A stretch of DNA of 64,000 bases, taken from NCBI GenBank assembly GCA_002339675.1, contig DDKB01000012.1, positions 86,321-150,320 on the forward strand, in the 5' to 3' direction. Position numbers and translations under genes: made by a program. Positions 33,148 to 43,186 of the stretch are shown here, piece by piece (within the stretch, counting starts at the first letter, position 1; each line of letters starts with the position of its first letter). The notes beneath the pieces were generated by a model. The model was not told the origin of the DNA. It ran no database searches and worked only from the letters and a program-made list of their open reading frames with translations. The DNA is from Stutzerimonas stutzeri (lineage in GTDB: Bacteria > Pseudomonadota > Gammaproteobacteria > Pseudomonadales > Pseudomonadaceae).

Positions 33148-34547
33148 GCGCTTGGCACTGCGTTTGCCGGCCACTGTGCGCCGCTCTCGCCCTGCTGACG
33201 CTGGCCGGCTGCATGCCACCGCGACAGCCACTGCCGCCGGAGGCTGGCTTTACGCCGCCCGCCAGCTGGCGCGAGCCGGGCGCAATGCCGGTCGAGATTT
33301 CCGCGACCTGGTGGGAGGGGTTTGGTGACCCGCGACTGACCGCGCTGGTCGAGGCCGCGCTGGCCCATAACACGGATGTGTTGAGCGCCGCCTCGCGCGC
33401 CGAGCAGGCGCGCGAGCAGATCCAGCTGTCACGCGCAGCCCTGCTTCCCACCCTGGACGCCGCCCTGGGCGCGCAGCGCACCCGCGAACTGACCGCGCTG
33501 GGCATCACCCATACCACCGCTGTGCAGCCCTCGCTGCAGGTGGCTTATGAGATCGACCTGTGGGGGCGGCTGCGCCGGCTGAGCGAAGCGGCGCGGCAGC
33601 AATTCCGCGCCAGCGAAGCCGAGCGCGACGCCGTACGCCTGGCCGTGGCGAGCACCACCGCGCGGGCCTATGTGTCACTGCTGTCGCTGGACCGCCAGCT
33701 GTATGTCACCCGTGAGACGGTCAAGTCCCGGCAACAGGCGCTGCGTGTCGCCGAAGACCGCGCCGCGCTCGGCTACACCTCGCAGCTGGAGCAGACCCAG
33801 GCGCAATCGGAATACGAAGCGGCAGCCGAACTGCTGCCGCAACTGCGGCAGGGCATCCGCGAACAGGAAAACGCCCTGCGCCTGCTCACCGGCCGCTTGC
33901 CGGGAGAAATCCGGCGCGGCGCCGGTCTGCTCGCACTCGAACCGCCCGCAGTGCCCGCCGTCCTGCCCTCGACCCTGCTGCGTCGGCGGCCGGACATCCA
34001 GCAGGCCGAACGTCTGCTTGCTGCCAGTGCGCTCAACCTGCAGGCCCAGCGCGAACGCTTCCTGCCGCAAGTGCAGCTCTCAGCGAGCCTCGGCCAGCTG
34101 TTCGTCAATTCGCTGGACTACGACCCGGTGCGGGTCTGGGATCTGGGCGCCAGCGTGCTTGCGCCGATCTTCTCGGCCGGGCGCCTGGAAGCCGGTGTCA
34201 ACATTGCCGTCGCCCAACGCAACCAGGCCGCCTTTGCCTACCGGGCCACCGCCTTGCAGGCGTTCAGCGAAGTGGAAAACAGCCTGGCCGCAGTCGGCAA
34301 CCTGCGCCAGCAGGGCGAGCGGGTCGCGGCGCGGCGCGCAGTGCTGGAGCGGTCCCTGACCTACGCCGAGGACCGCTACCGGGCCGGTTATTCGTCGTAC
34401 CTGGAAACCCTCGACGCCCAGCGCAACCTGTTCAACACCGAGCTGGCCGAGGTGCAACTGCGCGAACGCCAGCTCAATGCGCTGATCACCTTGTTCCAGG
34501 TGCTCGGCGGCGGCTGGCAATCGCCCGCCGCACCGCCGTCCGGGTGA
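33144..34547 (+). CDS. outer-membrane efflux lipoprotein (NodT/OprM-type)
   Basis: The 467-residue protein is the outer-membrane channel of the tripartite pump. The N-terminus carries a lipoprotein signal with lipobox LAGC (lipidated Cys about residue 23). Two outer-membrane-efflux repeats follow, with WWEGFGDPRLTALVEAALAHN and later LLRRRPDIQQAERLLAASA, the NodT hallmark. It overlaps the fusion-protein gene by 4 bp. It is convergent with the EAL gene (16 bp between stops). Confidence 0.92.
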   Translation: MSAWHCVCRPLCAALALLTLAGCMPPRQPLPPEAGFTPPASWREPGAMPVEISATWWEGFGDPRLTALVEAALAHNTDVLSAASRAEQAREQIQLSRAALLPTLDAALGAQRTRELTALGITHTTAVQPSLQVAYEIDLWGRLRRLSEAARQQFRASEAERDAVRLAVASTTARAYVSLLSLDRQLYVTRETVKSRQQALRVAEDRAALGYTSQLEQTQAQSEYEAAAELLPQLRQGIREQENALRLLTGRLPGEIRRGAGLLALEPPAVPAVLPSTLLRRRPDIQQAERLLAASALNLQAQRERFLPQVQLSASLGQLFVNSLDYDPVRVWDLGASVLAPIFSAGRLEAGVNIAVAQRNQAAFAYRATALQAFSEVENSLAAVGNLRQQGERVAARRAVLERSLTYAEDRYRAGYSSYLETLDAQRNLFNTELAEVQLRERQLNALITLFQVLGGGWQSPAAPPSG

Positions 34548-34563
34548 TCCGCGCCTTGGCCGC

Positions 34564-35799
34564 TCAAGGCCGAATCTGTTCGAGGGGGCCCGGCATGCCG
34601 AGCAAAAAGCCCTGGGCGTTGGCCACGTGCAAGCGGCGCAGGGCGGCGAGCTCGGCGTCCGTCTCGACGCCCTCGGCGATGATCTTGCTGCCGGTCTGCT
34701 CGGCGAAGCGGATCAGCGCCGCGGCCATGGCGCAGCTGTCCTGGTCGCTGTCTACGTTGCTGATCAGGCTGCGGTCGAGCTTGATGACGTCCGGCTTGAG
34801 CTTGAGGATGTGGCGGAAGCTGGCGTAGCCGGCACCCGCATCGTCGACCGCCAGGCGCAACCCTTTGCGGCACAGTGGCTCGAGGATGGTGGCGATCTCG
34901 GCGTAATCGATGATCGAGGTGTGCTCGGTCACCTCCAGCATCAAACGCTGCAAGGGCTGGCGCCCCAGCAGCTGCACCACGCGCCCGTCGCGCAACGCGT
35001 CGGGACAGACATTCAGTGACAGGTAGACGTCTTCCGGAATCAGCGGCAACCCGTCGAGCGCAGCCTCCAGCATCACCAGTTCGAGGTCCGTGCGCAGGCT
35101 GACGCAACCGGCCTCCTCGAACCACAGGTCGGGACTGCGGTAGGGCTCCGGCCGAAACCGCGCCAGTGCCTCGTAGCCGATCAACCGGTCGCTGGCCAGG
35201 TGGAAGATCGGCTGGTAGACGATCCAGAAGTCGCGCGTGTCGATCACCCCGCGGATGCGCTCGAGGGTTTTGGCACGACGCTGCTCGCTGGCTGCGTGCC
35301 GCTCGAGCAGTTTGCCGGCGAAACGCGCGAACAGGCGCAGGGTGGTGACGTCCGACTCGTCCAGGCGGTCGTTGGGCCGCTGGCTGAAGCAGCAGAAGGT
35401 GCCGTACAGCGAGCCATCGCTGAAGCGGATCGGCACGCTCAGGTGGGCGCCAATGGGAATCGCCCGGGTCTCCGGCAGGGTCAGCGCCTCCTCCAGTTCC
35501 GCGGCGTTGCGAATGAGCTCCGGCAAGCGGCCGTCGACCACCCGCTGGCAGTAGCTTTCAGTCAACGGGGAGCCGCTGCCCGGGGCGATCGGCAACGCCT
35601 GGTAGAGGCCGTCGATCTGGCGAAACAGGCGGCGCCCTTCGCGAAACTCGCCAATGAAGGCCACGTCCATGCGCAGGTGGTTGCGCACCGTCGACAGGGC
35701 TTCGGCGAGCATTTCGCCGATGGTCATGCTCGGCTGCTCGGCTCGCTCGATCAGCAGCGCCAGCGGGGCCTGTTCAGCCCGGGATGGGTCCTGGTTCAT
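34564..35799 (-). CDS. GAF-EAL cyclic-di-GMP phosphodiesterase
   Basis: The 411-residue soluble protein has a GAF sensor domain (about 25-165) and a C-terminal EAL domain (about 175-411) that hydrolyses c-di-GMP. Catalytic motifs are largely intact: YEALAR (EAL), LNVCPD, LEVTEHT, VDDAGAGYAS, KLDRSL, AEGVET and QGFLLGMP. The usual DDFGTGY is DDAGAGY, so activity should be confirmed. No GGDEF or membrane segment is present, so the GAF domain probably senses a cytoplasmic ligand or redox state. Confidence 0.92.
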   Translation of the reverse strand: MNQDPSRAEQAPLALLIERAEQPSMTIGEMLAEALSTVRNHLRMDVAFIGEFREGRRLFRQIDGLYQALPIAPGSGSPLTESYCQRVVDGRLPELIRNAAELEEALTLPETRAIPIGAHLSVPIRFSDGSLYGTFCCFSQRPNDRLDESDVTTLRLFARFAGKLLERHAASEQRRAKTLERIRGVIDTRDFWIVYQPIFHLASDRLIGYEALARFRPEPYRSPDLWFEEAGCVSLRTDLELVMLEAALDGLPLIPEDVYLSLNVCPDALRDGRVVQLLGRQPLQRLMLEVTEHTSIIDYAEIATILEPLCRKGLRLAVDDAGAGYASFRHILKLKPDVIKLDRSLISNVDSDQDSCAMAAALIRFAEQTGSKIIAEGVETDAELAALRRLHVANAQGFLLGMPGPLEQIRP

Positions 35800-35918
35800 C
35801 GTGAGTACCCCGAACGCAGTTCGCAGGGAAACCTTGGCCGCGCCCCGCCTGCCACCGACGGCAAGGCCCGAGGTAGAGCCATAGGATGAGCCTAGCGTTC
35901 ATTCGCCGGCGGGCTCGC

Positions 35919-36731
35919 TCAGGCCGACGACCGGCGACCGGCGACCGGCGCCGCGGACAATGTGATCCAGGTCGGTGCGTGGTCGCTGGCATGCTCCTGA
36001 TCACGCACCCAGCGATCCACCCCGGCATCGGCCAGGCGTGGCGCCAGGTCGGCGCTCAGCAGCAGGTGGTCGATGCGCAGGCCGGAGTTCTTCTGCCAGT
36101 GCTGGCGAAAGTAGTCCCAGAAGGTGTAGATGCGCTCGTCCGGGTAGCGGGCACGCAGGGCGTCGGTCCAGCCCTGCTCCAGCAGGCGCTGGAAGCATTC
36201 GCGGCTTTCCGGCTGCAGCAGCGCATCCTTGGTCCAGGAGCGCGGGTTGTAGATGTCCGCGTCGGTGGGCACCACGTTGTAGTCGCCTGCCAGCACCACC
36301 GGGTGGCCGTTGGCGAACAGGCCAGCGGCATGCTCAGTGAAGCGCTCGAACCAGGCGAGCTTGTAGTCGAACTTCGGCCCCGGCTGCGGGTTGCCGTTGG
36401 GCAGGTAGAGACAGGCGACGATCACACCATGGGCCGCGGCTTCCAGGTAGCGGCTCTGGCTGTCATCCGGATCGCCCGGCAGCCCGCGACGGATTTCCAG
36501 CGGGTCGTCGCCCCTCGCGAGGATCGCCACCCCGTTCCAGGACTTCTGCCCGTGCCAAAGCGCGCCGTAGCCGGCGGCGCGGATGTCGTCGATGGGAAAG
36601 TCGGTGTCCTGCGCCTTCAGCTCCTGCAGGCAGACCACGTCGGGCTGCTCGCGCGCCAGCCACTCGAGCAGGTTGGTCCGCCGCGCACGAATGCCGTTGA
36701 TGTTGAAGGTGGCGATTTTCAGTTGATCCAC
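35919..36731 (-). CDS. xthA: exodeoxyribonuclease III
   Basis: The 270-residue enzyme is an AP endonuclease/3'-5' exonuclease of base-excision repair. It shows KIATFNINGIRAR with the substrate-contacting asparagine, LQELKAQ with the metal-binding glutamate, AGDYNVVPTDADI, and SDHAPTW with the catalytic Asp-His pair. GTG 36731 is the start (AGAGG 6 bp upstream); the frame is open to 36797. The last residues (APVAGRRSSA) are encoded by a threefold 7-bp tandem repeat, so the tail may be strain-variable. Confidence 0.92.
   Translation of the reverse strand: MDQLKIATFNINGIRARRTNLLEWLAREQPDVVCLQELKAQDTDFPIDDIRAAGYGALWHGQKSWNGVAILARGDDPLEIRRGLPGDPDDSQSRYLEAAAHGVIVACLYLPNGNPQPGPKFDYKLAWFERFTEHAAGLFANGHPVVLAGDYNVVPTDADIYNPRSWTKDALLQPESRECFQRLLEQGWTDALRARYPDERIYTFWDYFRQHWQKNSGLRIDHLLLSADLAPRLADAGVDRWVRDQEHASDHAPTWITLSAAPVAGRRSSA
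35928..35950. repeat. 7-bp tandem repeat at the 3' end of xthA
   Basis: On the plus strand, CGACCGG recurs three times (GACGACCGGCGACCGGCGAC, then CGG). The unit is not a multiple of three, so a gain or loss would shift the last codons of xthA and change its C-terminus. Confidence 0.7.
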
Positions 36732-36777
36732 TGGGCACCTCTGACGATAGCCTGCGATTGTTTGACGGCCGCAGCGC

Positions 36778-36807
36778 GTGGATGTGCTTCGCGACATCCA
36801 CCCTACG
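36778..36807. repeat. REP-like hairpin downstream of LysR gene
   Basis: GTGGATGT, a GCTTCGCG loop and ACATCCAC form a stem followed by CCTACG. The same core, in the opposite orientation, is found at 39713-39742 and, with a variant stem, at 39672-39704. These are repetitive extragenic palindromes seen in intergenic DNA. Confidence 0.65.
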
Positions 36808-36834
36808 ACCAGACGCAGACCGACGTGGTTCGAC

Positions 36835-37743
36835 TCAACGCACTTCCCAGTAGCCCGGCGCGTTATAGACCTGCTTCAGGTAATCGATGAAGTAGCGCAC
36901 CTTGGCCGGCAGGTAGCGCTGCTGCGGGTACACCGCCTGGATGTCATAGGCCGGTAGCGCGTACTCGTCGAGCACCGTCACCAGTTCGCCGCGCTTGAGC
37001 TCGGCCTGGATCTCCCAGGTCGAGCGCCAGCCGATGCCCAGCCCCTGCTTGACCCAGTCGAACAGCAACTCGCCGTCATTGCAGTCGAGGTTGCCGGCCA
37101 CGCGTATCGCCACTTGCTTGCCGTCACGCAAAAAGGTCCAGCCGCGCTGCTGCCCGCCCTGCAGGTTGAACGCCAGGCAGTTGTGCCGCGCCAGATCTTC
37201 CAGCGTGCGCGGTACGCCCTGGCGCTCGAAGTAGTCCGGCGCGCCGCAGACCACACGGCGATTGGGGAACAGTTTGATCGCGACATAGTTGGGGTCGGTC
37301 ACCTCGCCGATGCGGATGCCCATGTCGTAACCGTGGCGCACCAGATCGACCACGCTGTCGGTGAAGTTGAAGGACAGCTGCAGGTCCGGGTAGCGCGCCT
37401 GGAACGCCGGCGCGTGCGGGCCGATGTGCCGGCGCCCGAATGCCGCGGGCGCGGAAATCACCAGGTGCCCGCGCACCGAGGTGCGGTCATGGCTGATGCT
37501 GGCATCGGCTTCGTCGAAATCCTTGAGCAACCCTCGGGCGCGCTCGAGGTATTGCTCGCCGAGGTCGGTCAGCGCCAGCCCGCGCGTCGAGCGGTGCATC
37601 AGCTTGACGCCCAGGTGCCGCTCCAGCGCATCGAGCCGGCGCCCCATGACCACCGGCGTGACGCCTTCCTTCAGCGCAGCGGCGGCAAAGCTGCCGTTTT
37701 CAGCCACCAGCACAAAGCTGTGCAAGGTCGTGTAGCGATCCAT
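36835..37743 (-). CDS. LysR family regulator, divergent from glyoxylate operon
   Basis: The 302-residue protein has a helix-turn-helix (about 1-60, GSFAAAALKEGVTPVVMGRRLDALE) and the LysR co-inducer domain (about 90-295). ATG 37743 follows AGGAG and matches the family start; the frame is open to 37986 but overlaps the divergent promoter. It is divergent from gcl, with 115 bp between starts, so it most likely controls the glyoxylate carboligase operon. The inducer is probably glyoxylate or an allantoin breakdown product, by inference. It is CrgA-like. Confidence 0.9.
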   Translation of the reverse strand: MDRYTTLHSFVLVAENGSFAAAALKEGVTPVVMGRRLDALERHLGVKLMHRSTRGLALTDLGEQYLERARGLLKDFDEADASISHDRTSVRGHLVISAPAAFGRRHIGPHAPAFQARYPDLQLSFNFTDSVVDLVRHGYDMGIRIGEVTDPNYVAIKLFPNRRVVCGAPDYFERQGVPRTLEDLARHNCLAFNLQGGQQRGWTFLRDGKQVAIRVAGNLDCNDGELLFDWVKQGLGIGWRSTWEIQAELKRGELVTVLDEYALPAYDIQAVYPQQRYLPAKVRYFIDYLKQVYNAPGYWEVR

Positions 37744-37767
37744 TCGATACTCCTGATATCGACAGAA

Positions 37768-37779
37768 CTGAAGTTTCTG
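37768..37779. promoter_or_regulatory. CTGAAGTTTCTG motif in the LysR/gcl divergent promoter
   Basis: The 12-bp word CTGAAGTTTCTG overlaps a CAGAA...TTCTG inverted repeat in the LysR-gcl gap. Its exact reverse complement lies just after glxR at 41543-41554, so the same motif flanks the operon. It could be a LysR site; function unknown. Confidence 0.35.
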
Positions 37780-37858
37780 CCAATTCCCCCGTTCCAGCCA
37801 GCCCTTCATGCTTGGGCCACGTATAAAAACTATCGAGTTATCGAAGAGGACAGGACCC

Positions 37859-39640
<1,782 letters not shown>

Positions 39641-39671
39641 TCATTACACCGAGCGCGACCTGCCACCAACG

Positions 39672-39742
39672 CGTGGAAGAGGCTTCGCCGTCTTCCACCC
39701 TACGGAAGTGAACGTAGGGTGGATATCGCGAAGCATATCCAC
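39672..39742. repeat. inverted REP pair (BIME) between gcl and hyi
   Basis: Two REP-like hairpins face each other: 39672-39704 (stem GTGGAAGA/TCTTCCAC, then CCTACG) and 39713-39742 (CGTAGGGTGGATAT... with ATATCCAC). The ends CCACCCTACG and CGTAGGGTGG are exact reverse complements 8 bp apart. This is the usual BIME arrangement and may stabilise the upstream message or act as a weak terminator. Confidence 0.75.
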
Positions 39743-39820
39743 CGCATGCAGCACCGAGGGTGGTCATCGCACCACCGCAATGCGACACATAGATGTCCCT
39801 ACAGACAGAAGGAAAATCAT

Positions 39821-40618
39821 ATGCCCCGCTTTGCCGCCAACCTGTCCATGCTGTTCACCGAGATGGACTTCCTCGACCGCTTCGCCGCCGCTGCCGAAGC
39901 CGGTTTCAGCGGTGTCGAGTACCTGTTCCCCTACGACTACCCGGCCGAAGAGATCAAGGCGCGCCTGGACGCCAACAAGCTGACCCAGGTGCTGTTCAAC
40001 CTGCCGGCCGGCGACTGGGCCGGTGGCGACCGCGGCATTGCCTGCGATCCTGCTCGGGTCGAGGAATTCCGCGCCGGTGTCGATCAGGCCATCGCCTACG
40101 CCAAGGTCCTGGGCAACACCCAGGTCAACTGCCTGGCGGGCATCGCGCCGAAGGGCGCCGACCTCGGCCAGCTGGAGATGACCTTTATCGAGAACCTGCG
40201 TTATGCGGCGAAGAAGCTCGAGGCCGAGGGCATCCGCCTGGTGATGGAGATGATCAACACCCGCGACATCCCGCGCTTCTTCCTCAACAACACCTCGCAG
40301 GCGTTGGAGATTCGCGACAAGGTCGGCAGCACCAACCTGTTCCTGCAGTACGACGTCTACCACATGCAGATCATGGAAGGGGACCTGGCGCGCACCCTCG
40401 AGACCAATCTGGCAGCGATCAACCATGTGCAGTTGGCGGACAACCCTGGCCGCAACGAGCCAGGCACCGGCGAGATCAACTACCGTTTCCTGTTCGAGCA
40501 CCTGGACCGCATCGGCTACCAGGGCTGGGTTGGCTGCGAATACAAGCCGGCCACCACCACCGCGGCCGGCCTCGGCTGGCTGGCTCCCTACCAGAACAGC
40601 GTGCACAACGCTATCTGA
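39821..40618 (+). CDS. hyi: hydroxypyruvate isomerase
   Basis: The 265-residue xylose-isomerase-like TIM-barrel protein interconverts hydroxypyruvate and tartronate semialdehyde. It shows the family start MPRFAANLSMLFTEMDFLDR and the metal-ligand regions VMEMINTRDIP and VGCEYKP. ATG 39821 follows AGAAGGA; the open frame extends upstream only through the REP element. It lies second in the glyoxylate operon, 180 bp after gcl because of the BIME, and 32 bp before glxR. Confidence 0.94.
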   Translation: MPRFAANLSMLFTEMDFLDRFAAAAEAGFSGVEYLFPYDYPAEEIKARLDANKLTQVLFNLPAGDWAGGDRGIACDPARVEEFRAGVDQAIAYAKVLGNTQVNCLAGIAPKGADLGQLEMTFIENLRYAAKKLEAEGIRLVMEMINTRDIPRFFLNNTSQALEIRDKVGSTNLFLQYDVYHMQIMEGDLARTLETNLAAINHVQLADNPGRNEPGTGEINYRFLFEHLDRIGYQGWVGCEYKPATTTAAGLGWLAPYQNSVHNAI

Positions 40619-40650
40619 CCCGACCTGAACGAATCGAAGGAGAAAACCTC

Positions 40651-41541
40651 ATGGCTAAGATTGGATTTATCGGCACCGGCATCATGGGCCTGCCTATGGC
40701 TCAGAACCTGCAGAAAGCTGGCCACAGCCTTTTTGTTTCGACTCACCACGATGCGGCCCCGGCCGCCCTGCTCGAAGCAGGCGCCGTTGGCCTGGCCAAT
40801 CCGAAAGAAGTCGCGCAGGAAGCCGAGTTCATCATCGTCATGGTGCCGGACACCCCGCATGTCGAAGACGTGTTGTTCCGCGAGAACGGCATTGCCGAGG
40901 GCGTCGGCCCGAACAAGCTGGTGATCGACATGAGCTCGATCTCACCCAGCGCCACCAAGGCGTTCGCCGAAAAGATCAACGCCACGGGCGCCCAGTACCT
41001 GGACGCGCCGGTCTCTGGCGGTGAAGTCGGTGCCAAGGCTGCAACGCTGTCGATCATGGTGGGGGGTAGCGAGGAAAGTTTTGCCCGCGCCCTGCCGCTG
41101 TTCCAGGCCATGGGCAAGAACATCACCCTGGTCGGCGGTAATGGTGACGGCCAGACCGCCAAGGTCGCCAACCAGATCATCGTGGCGCTGAACATTCAGG
41201 CAGTGGGCGAAGCCCTGCTGTTCGCCGCGAAGAACGGTGCCGACCCAGCCCGCGTCCGCGAAGCACTGATGGGCGGTTTCGCCGGTTCGAAGATTCTCGA
41301 AGTGCATGGCGAGCGCATGATCAAGGGCACCTTCGATCCGGGCTTCCGCATCAGCCTGCACCAGAAGGACTTGAACCTGGCTTTGGCCGGTGCCCGCGAG
41401 CTCGGCCTGAACCTGCCCAACACGGCCAACGCGCAGCAGGTCTTCAGCACCTGCGCAGCCATCGGTGGCAGCGGCTGGGATCACTCGGCGCTGATCAAGG
41501 GGCTGGAGCACATGGCCAACTTCTCGATTCGCAAGGATTAA
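40651..41541 (+). CDS. glxR: 2-hydroxy-3-oxopropionate (tartronate semialdehyde) reductase
   Basis: The 296-residue enzyme of the beta-hydroxyacid dehydrogenase family reduces tartronate semialdehyde to glycerate with NAD(P)H. The Rossmann motif GFIGTGIMG (5-13), the substrate-binding DAPVSGGEVGA and the catalytic lysine region KVANQ are all visible. AAGGAG precedes ATG 40651. A longer frame open from 39793 through hyi is antisense-like overlap, not the real start. The length is standard. Confidence 0.94.
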   Translation: MAKIGFIGTGIMGLPMAQNLQKAGHSLFVSTHHDAAPAALLEAGAVGLANPKEVAQEAEFIIVMVPDTPHVEDVLFRENGIAEGVGPNKLVIDMSSISPSATKAFAEKINATGAQYLDAPVSGGEVGAKAATLSIMVGGSEESFARALPLFQAMGKNITLVGGNGDGQTAKVANQIIVALNIQAVGEALLFAAKNGADPARVREALMGGFAGSKILEVHGERMIKGTFDPGFRISLHQKDLNLALAGARELGLNLPNTANAQQVFSTCAAIGGSGWDHSALIKGLEHMANFSIRKD

Positions 41542-41542
41542 A

Positions 41543-41554
41543 CAGAAACTTCAG
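41543..41554. promoter_or_regulatory. CAGAAACTTCAG motif after glxR (inverted copy of 37768-37779)
   Basis: An exact reverse complement of the 12-bp word in the LysR/gcl promoter lies immediately after the glxR stop. See the entry for 37768-37779. Confidence 0.3.
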
Positions 41555-41795
41555 CCTTCGAGCACGTTGGCCAATCCAAGCGGCCCACCTTCAGGGACAG
41601 ACAGACCAGGTGGTGGGAACCGCAACGTTTGGCCCAGCGATGCTCAAAGGGTCGGATTGGAGTTGCGCAGGGTCGGAATCACAGCGTCCCCCACACCCTC
41701 AGCCCAGCGCACCTGCGATCCGATCGCTGCCCTCGGGCGGCACCCCTTTCGACCTGCTCGGCACGAGGAGTCACGGCCTGACTGCCGGGTGGGTC

Positions 41796-41856
41796 GATTC
41801 CAAACCTTAGGACTTGCCTTTTGTACTTGCATAACCGAGCCCTAAGGTCTGGAATC
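41796..41856. repeat. 16-bp inverted repeat between glxR and ttuD
   Basis: Arms GATTCCAAACCTTAGG and CCTAAGGTCTGGAATC pair at 15 of 16 positions around a 29-base, AT-richer loop. The repeat ends 30 bp before ttuD. No T-run follows, so it is not a normal terminator. It may be an operator, an attenuator or the remains of an element. Confidence 0.7.
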
Positions 41857-41886
41857 GGGCACCTGACCTACTAGATGGAGTTGTAC

Positions 41887-43155
41887 ATGAACCTCGAACC
41901 GCAAGCATTCCTGCGCGACCTGTTCACTGCCGCCATCGATGCCGCGCACCCGCGCCAGGTGCTGGCCGACTATTTGCCGGCTGACCGCAGCGGCCGGGCC
42001 ATCGTGATTGGTGCAGGCAAAGCGGCAGCCGCCATGGCCGAAGCCATCGAAGCGGTCTGGGAAGGCGAGCTCTCCGGGCTGGTGGTAACGCGCTACGGCC
42101 ACGGCGCCGACTGCCGCAAGATCGAGGTGGTGGAAGCGGCGCATCCGGTGCCGGACGATGCCGGTGAGCGCGTCGCGCGCCGGGTGCTGGAAATGGTCAG
42201 CAACCTCGAAGAAAGCGACCGGGTGATCTTTCTGCTGTCCGGCGGAGGTTCCTCACTTCTGGCACTGCCGGCCGAGGGCATCAGCCTCGCCGACAAGCAG
42301 GCGATCAACAAGGCGCTGCTGCGCTCCGGCGCGCACATCGGCGAGATGAACTGTGTACGCAAGCACCTCTCGGCGATCAAAGGCGGCCGTCTGGCCAAGG
42401 CCTGCTGGCCAGCGAGCGTTTACACCTACGCGATTTCCGACGTGCCGGGTGACGAGGCCACGGTGATCGCCTCCGGCCCAACCGTCGCAGACCCGACCAC
42501 CTCGGCCCAGGCGCTGGCGATCCTGGCGCGCTACCACATCGAGATTCCACAGAACGTTCGCGCGTGGCTTGAAGATCCACGCTCCGAGACGGTCAAGGCA
42601 GATGACCCTTGCCTGTCACGCAGCCACTTCCAGCTGATCGCCAAGCCGCAGCAATCCCTCGACGCGGCGGCCGAGAAGGCGCGTGCAGCGGGCATCACGC
42701 CGCTGATCCTCGGCGACCTGGAAGGTGAAGCGCGCGAAGTGGCCAAGGTCCATGGCGGTATTGCTCGCCAGGTGGTGCTGCACGGTCAGCCGATCACGCC
42801 GCCCTGCGTGATTCTTTCTGGCGGCGAAACCACGGTGACCGTGCGCGGTCATGGCCGCGGCGGTCGAAACGCTGAATTTCTCCTGAGTCTGACGGACACT
42901 CTGCAAGGCCTGCCGAATGTCTACGCCCTGGCCGGCGACACCGATGGCATCGACGGCTCGGAAGACAACGCCGGCGCCTTGATGACGCCCGAGAGCTATG
43001 CCCGCGCCGAGGCGCTGGGCCACAGCGCAGCCGATGCCTTGGCGAACAATGATGGCTACGGTTATTTCCAGGCGCTCGATGCGCTGCTGATGACCGGCCC
43101 GACGCGGACCAACGTCAATGACTTCCGCGCGATCCTGATCCTGCCGCCGCAGTAG
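41887..43155 (+). CDS. ttuD: glycerate 2-kinase (TtuD/MOFRL family)
   Basis: The 422-residue enzyme phosphorylates glycerate to 2-phosphoglycerate, linking the glyoxylate operon to glycolysis. It shows IVIGAGKAAAAMAEAI, the LLSGGGSSLLALP glycine-serine loop and the C-terminal MOFRL motif GRGGRNAEFLLSL. ATG 41887 is chosen (GGAG 6 bp upstream) over the in-frame start at 41875. The long gap and inverted repeat before it suggest it may also have its own promoter. It is 31 bp before pyk. Confidence 0.92.
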   Translation: MNLEPQAFLRDLFTAAIDAAHPRQVLADYLPADRSGRAIVIGAGKAAAAMAEAIEAVWEGELSGLVVTRYGHGADCRKIEVVEAAHPVPDDAGERVARRVLEMVSNLEESDRVIFLLSGGGSSLLALPAEGISLADKQAINKALLRSGAHIGEMNCVRKHLSAIKGGRLAKACWPASVYTYAISDVPGDEATVIASGPTVADPTTSAQALAILARYHIEIPQNVRAWLEDPRSETVKADDPCLSRSHFQLIAKPQQSLDAAAEKARAAGITPLILGDLEGEAREVAKVHGGIARQVVLHGQPITPPCVILSGGETTVTVRGHGRGGRNAEFLLSLTDTLQGLPNVYALAGDTDGIDGSEDNAGALMTPESYARAEALGHSAADALANNDGYGYFQALDALLMTGPTRTNVNDFRAILILPPQ

Positions 43156-43186
43156 CGGCCCATCACCACTGCCCACAGAGCCTGCC

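Noticed and set aside
39793..41541. Open frame joining part of hyi with glxR into one protein
   Set aside because: The first part is out of frame with hyi and low-complexity; glxR has its own AAGGAG and ATG at 40651.
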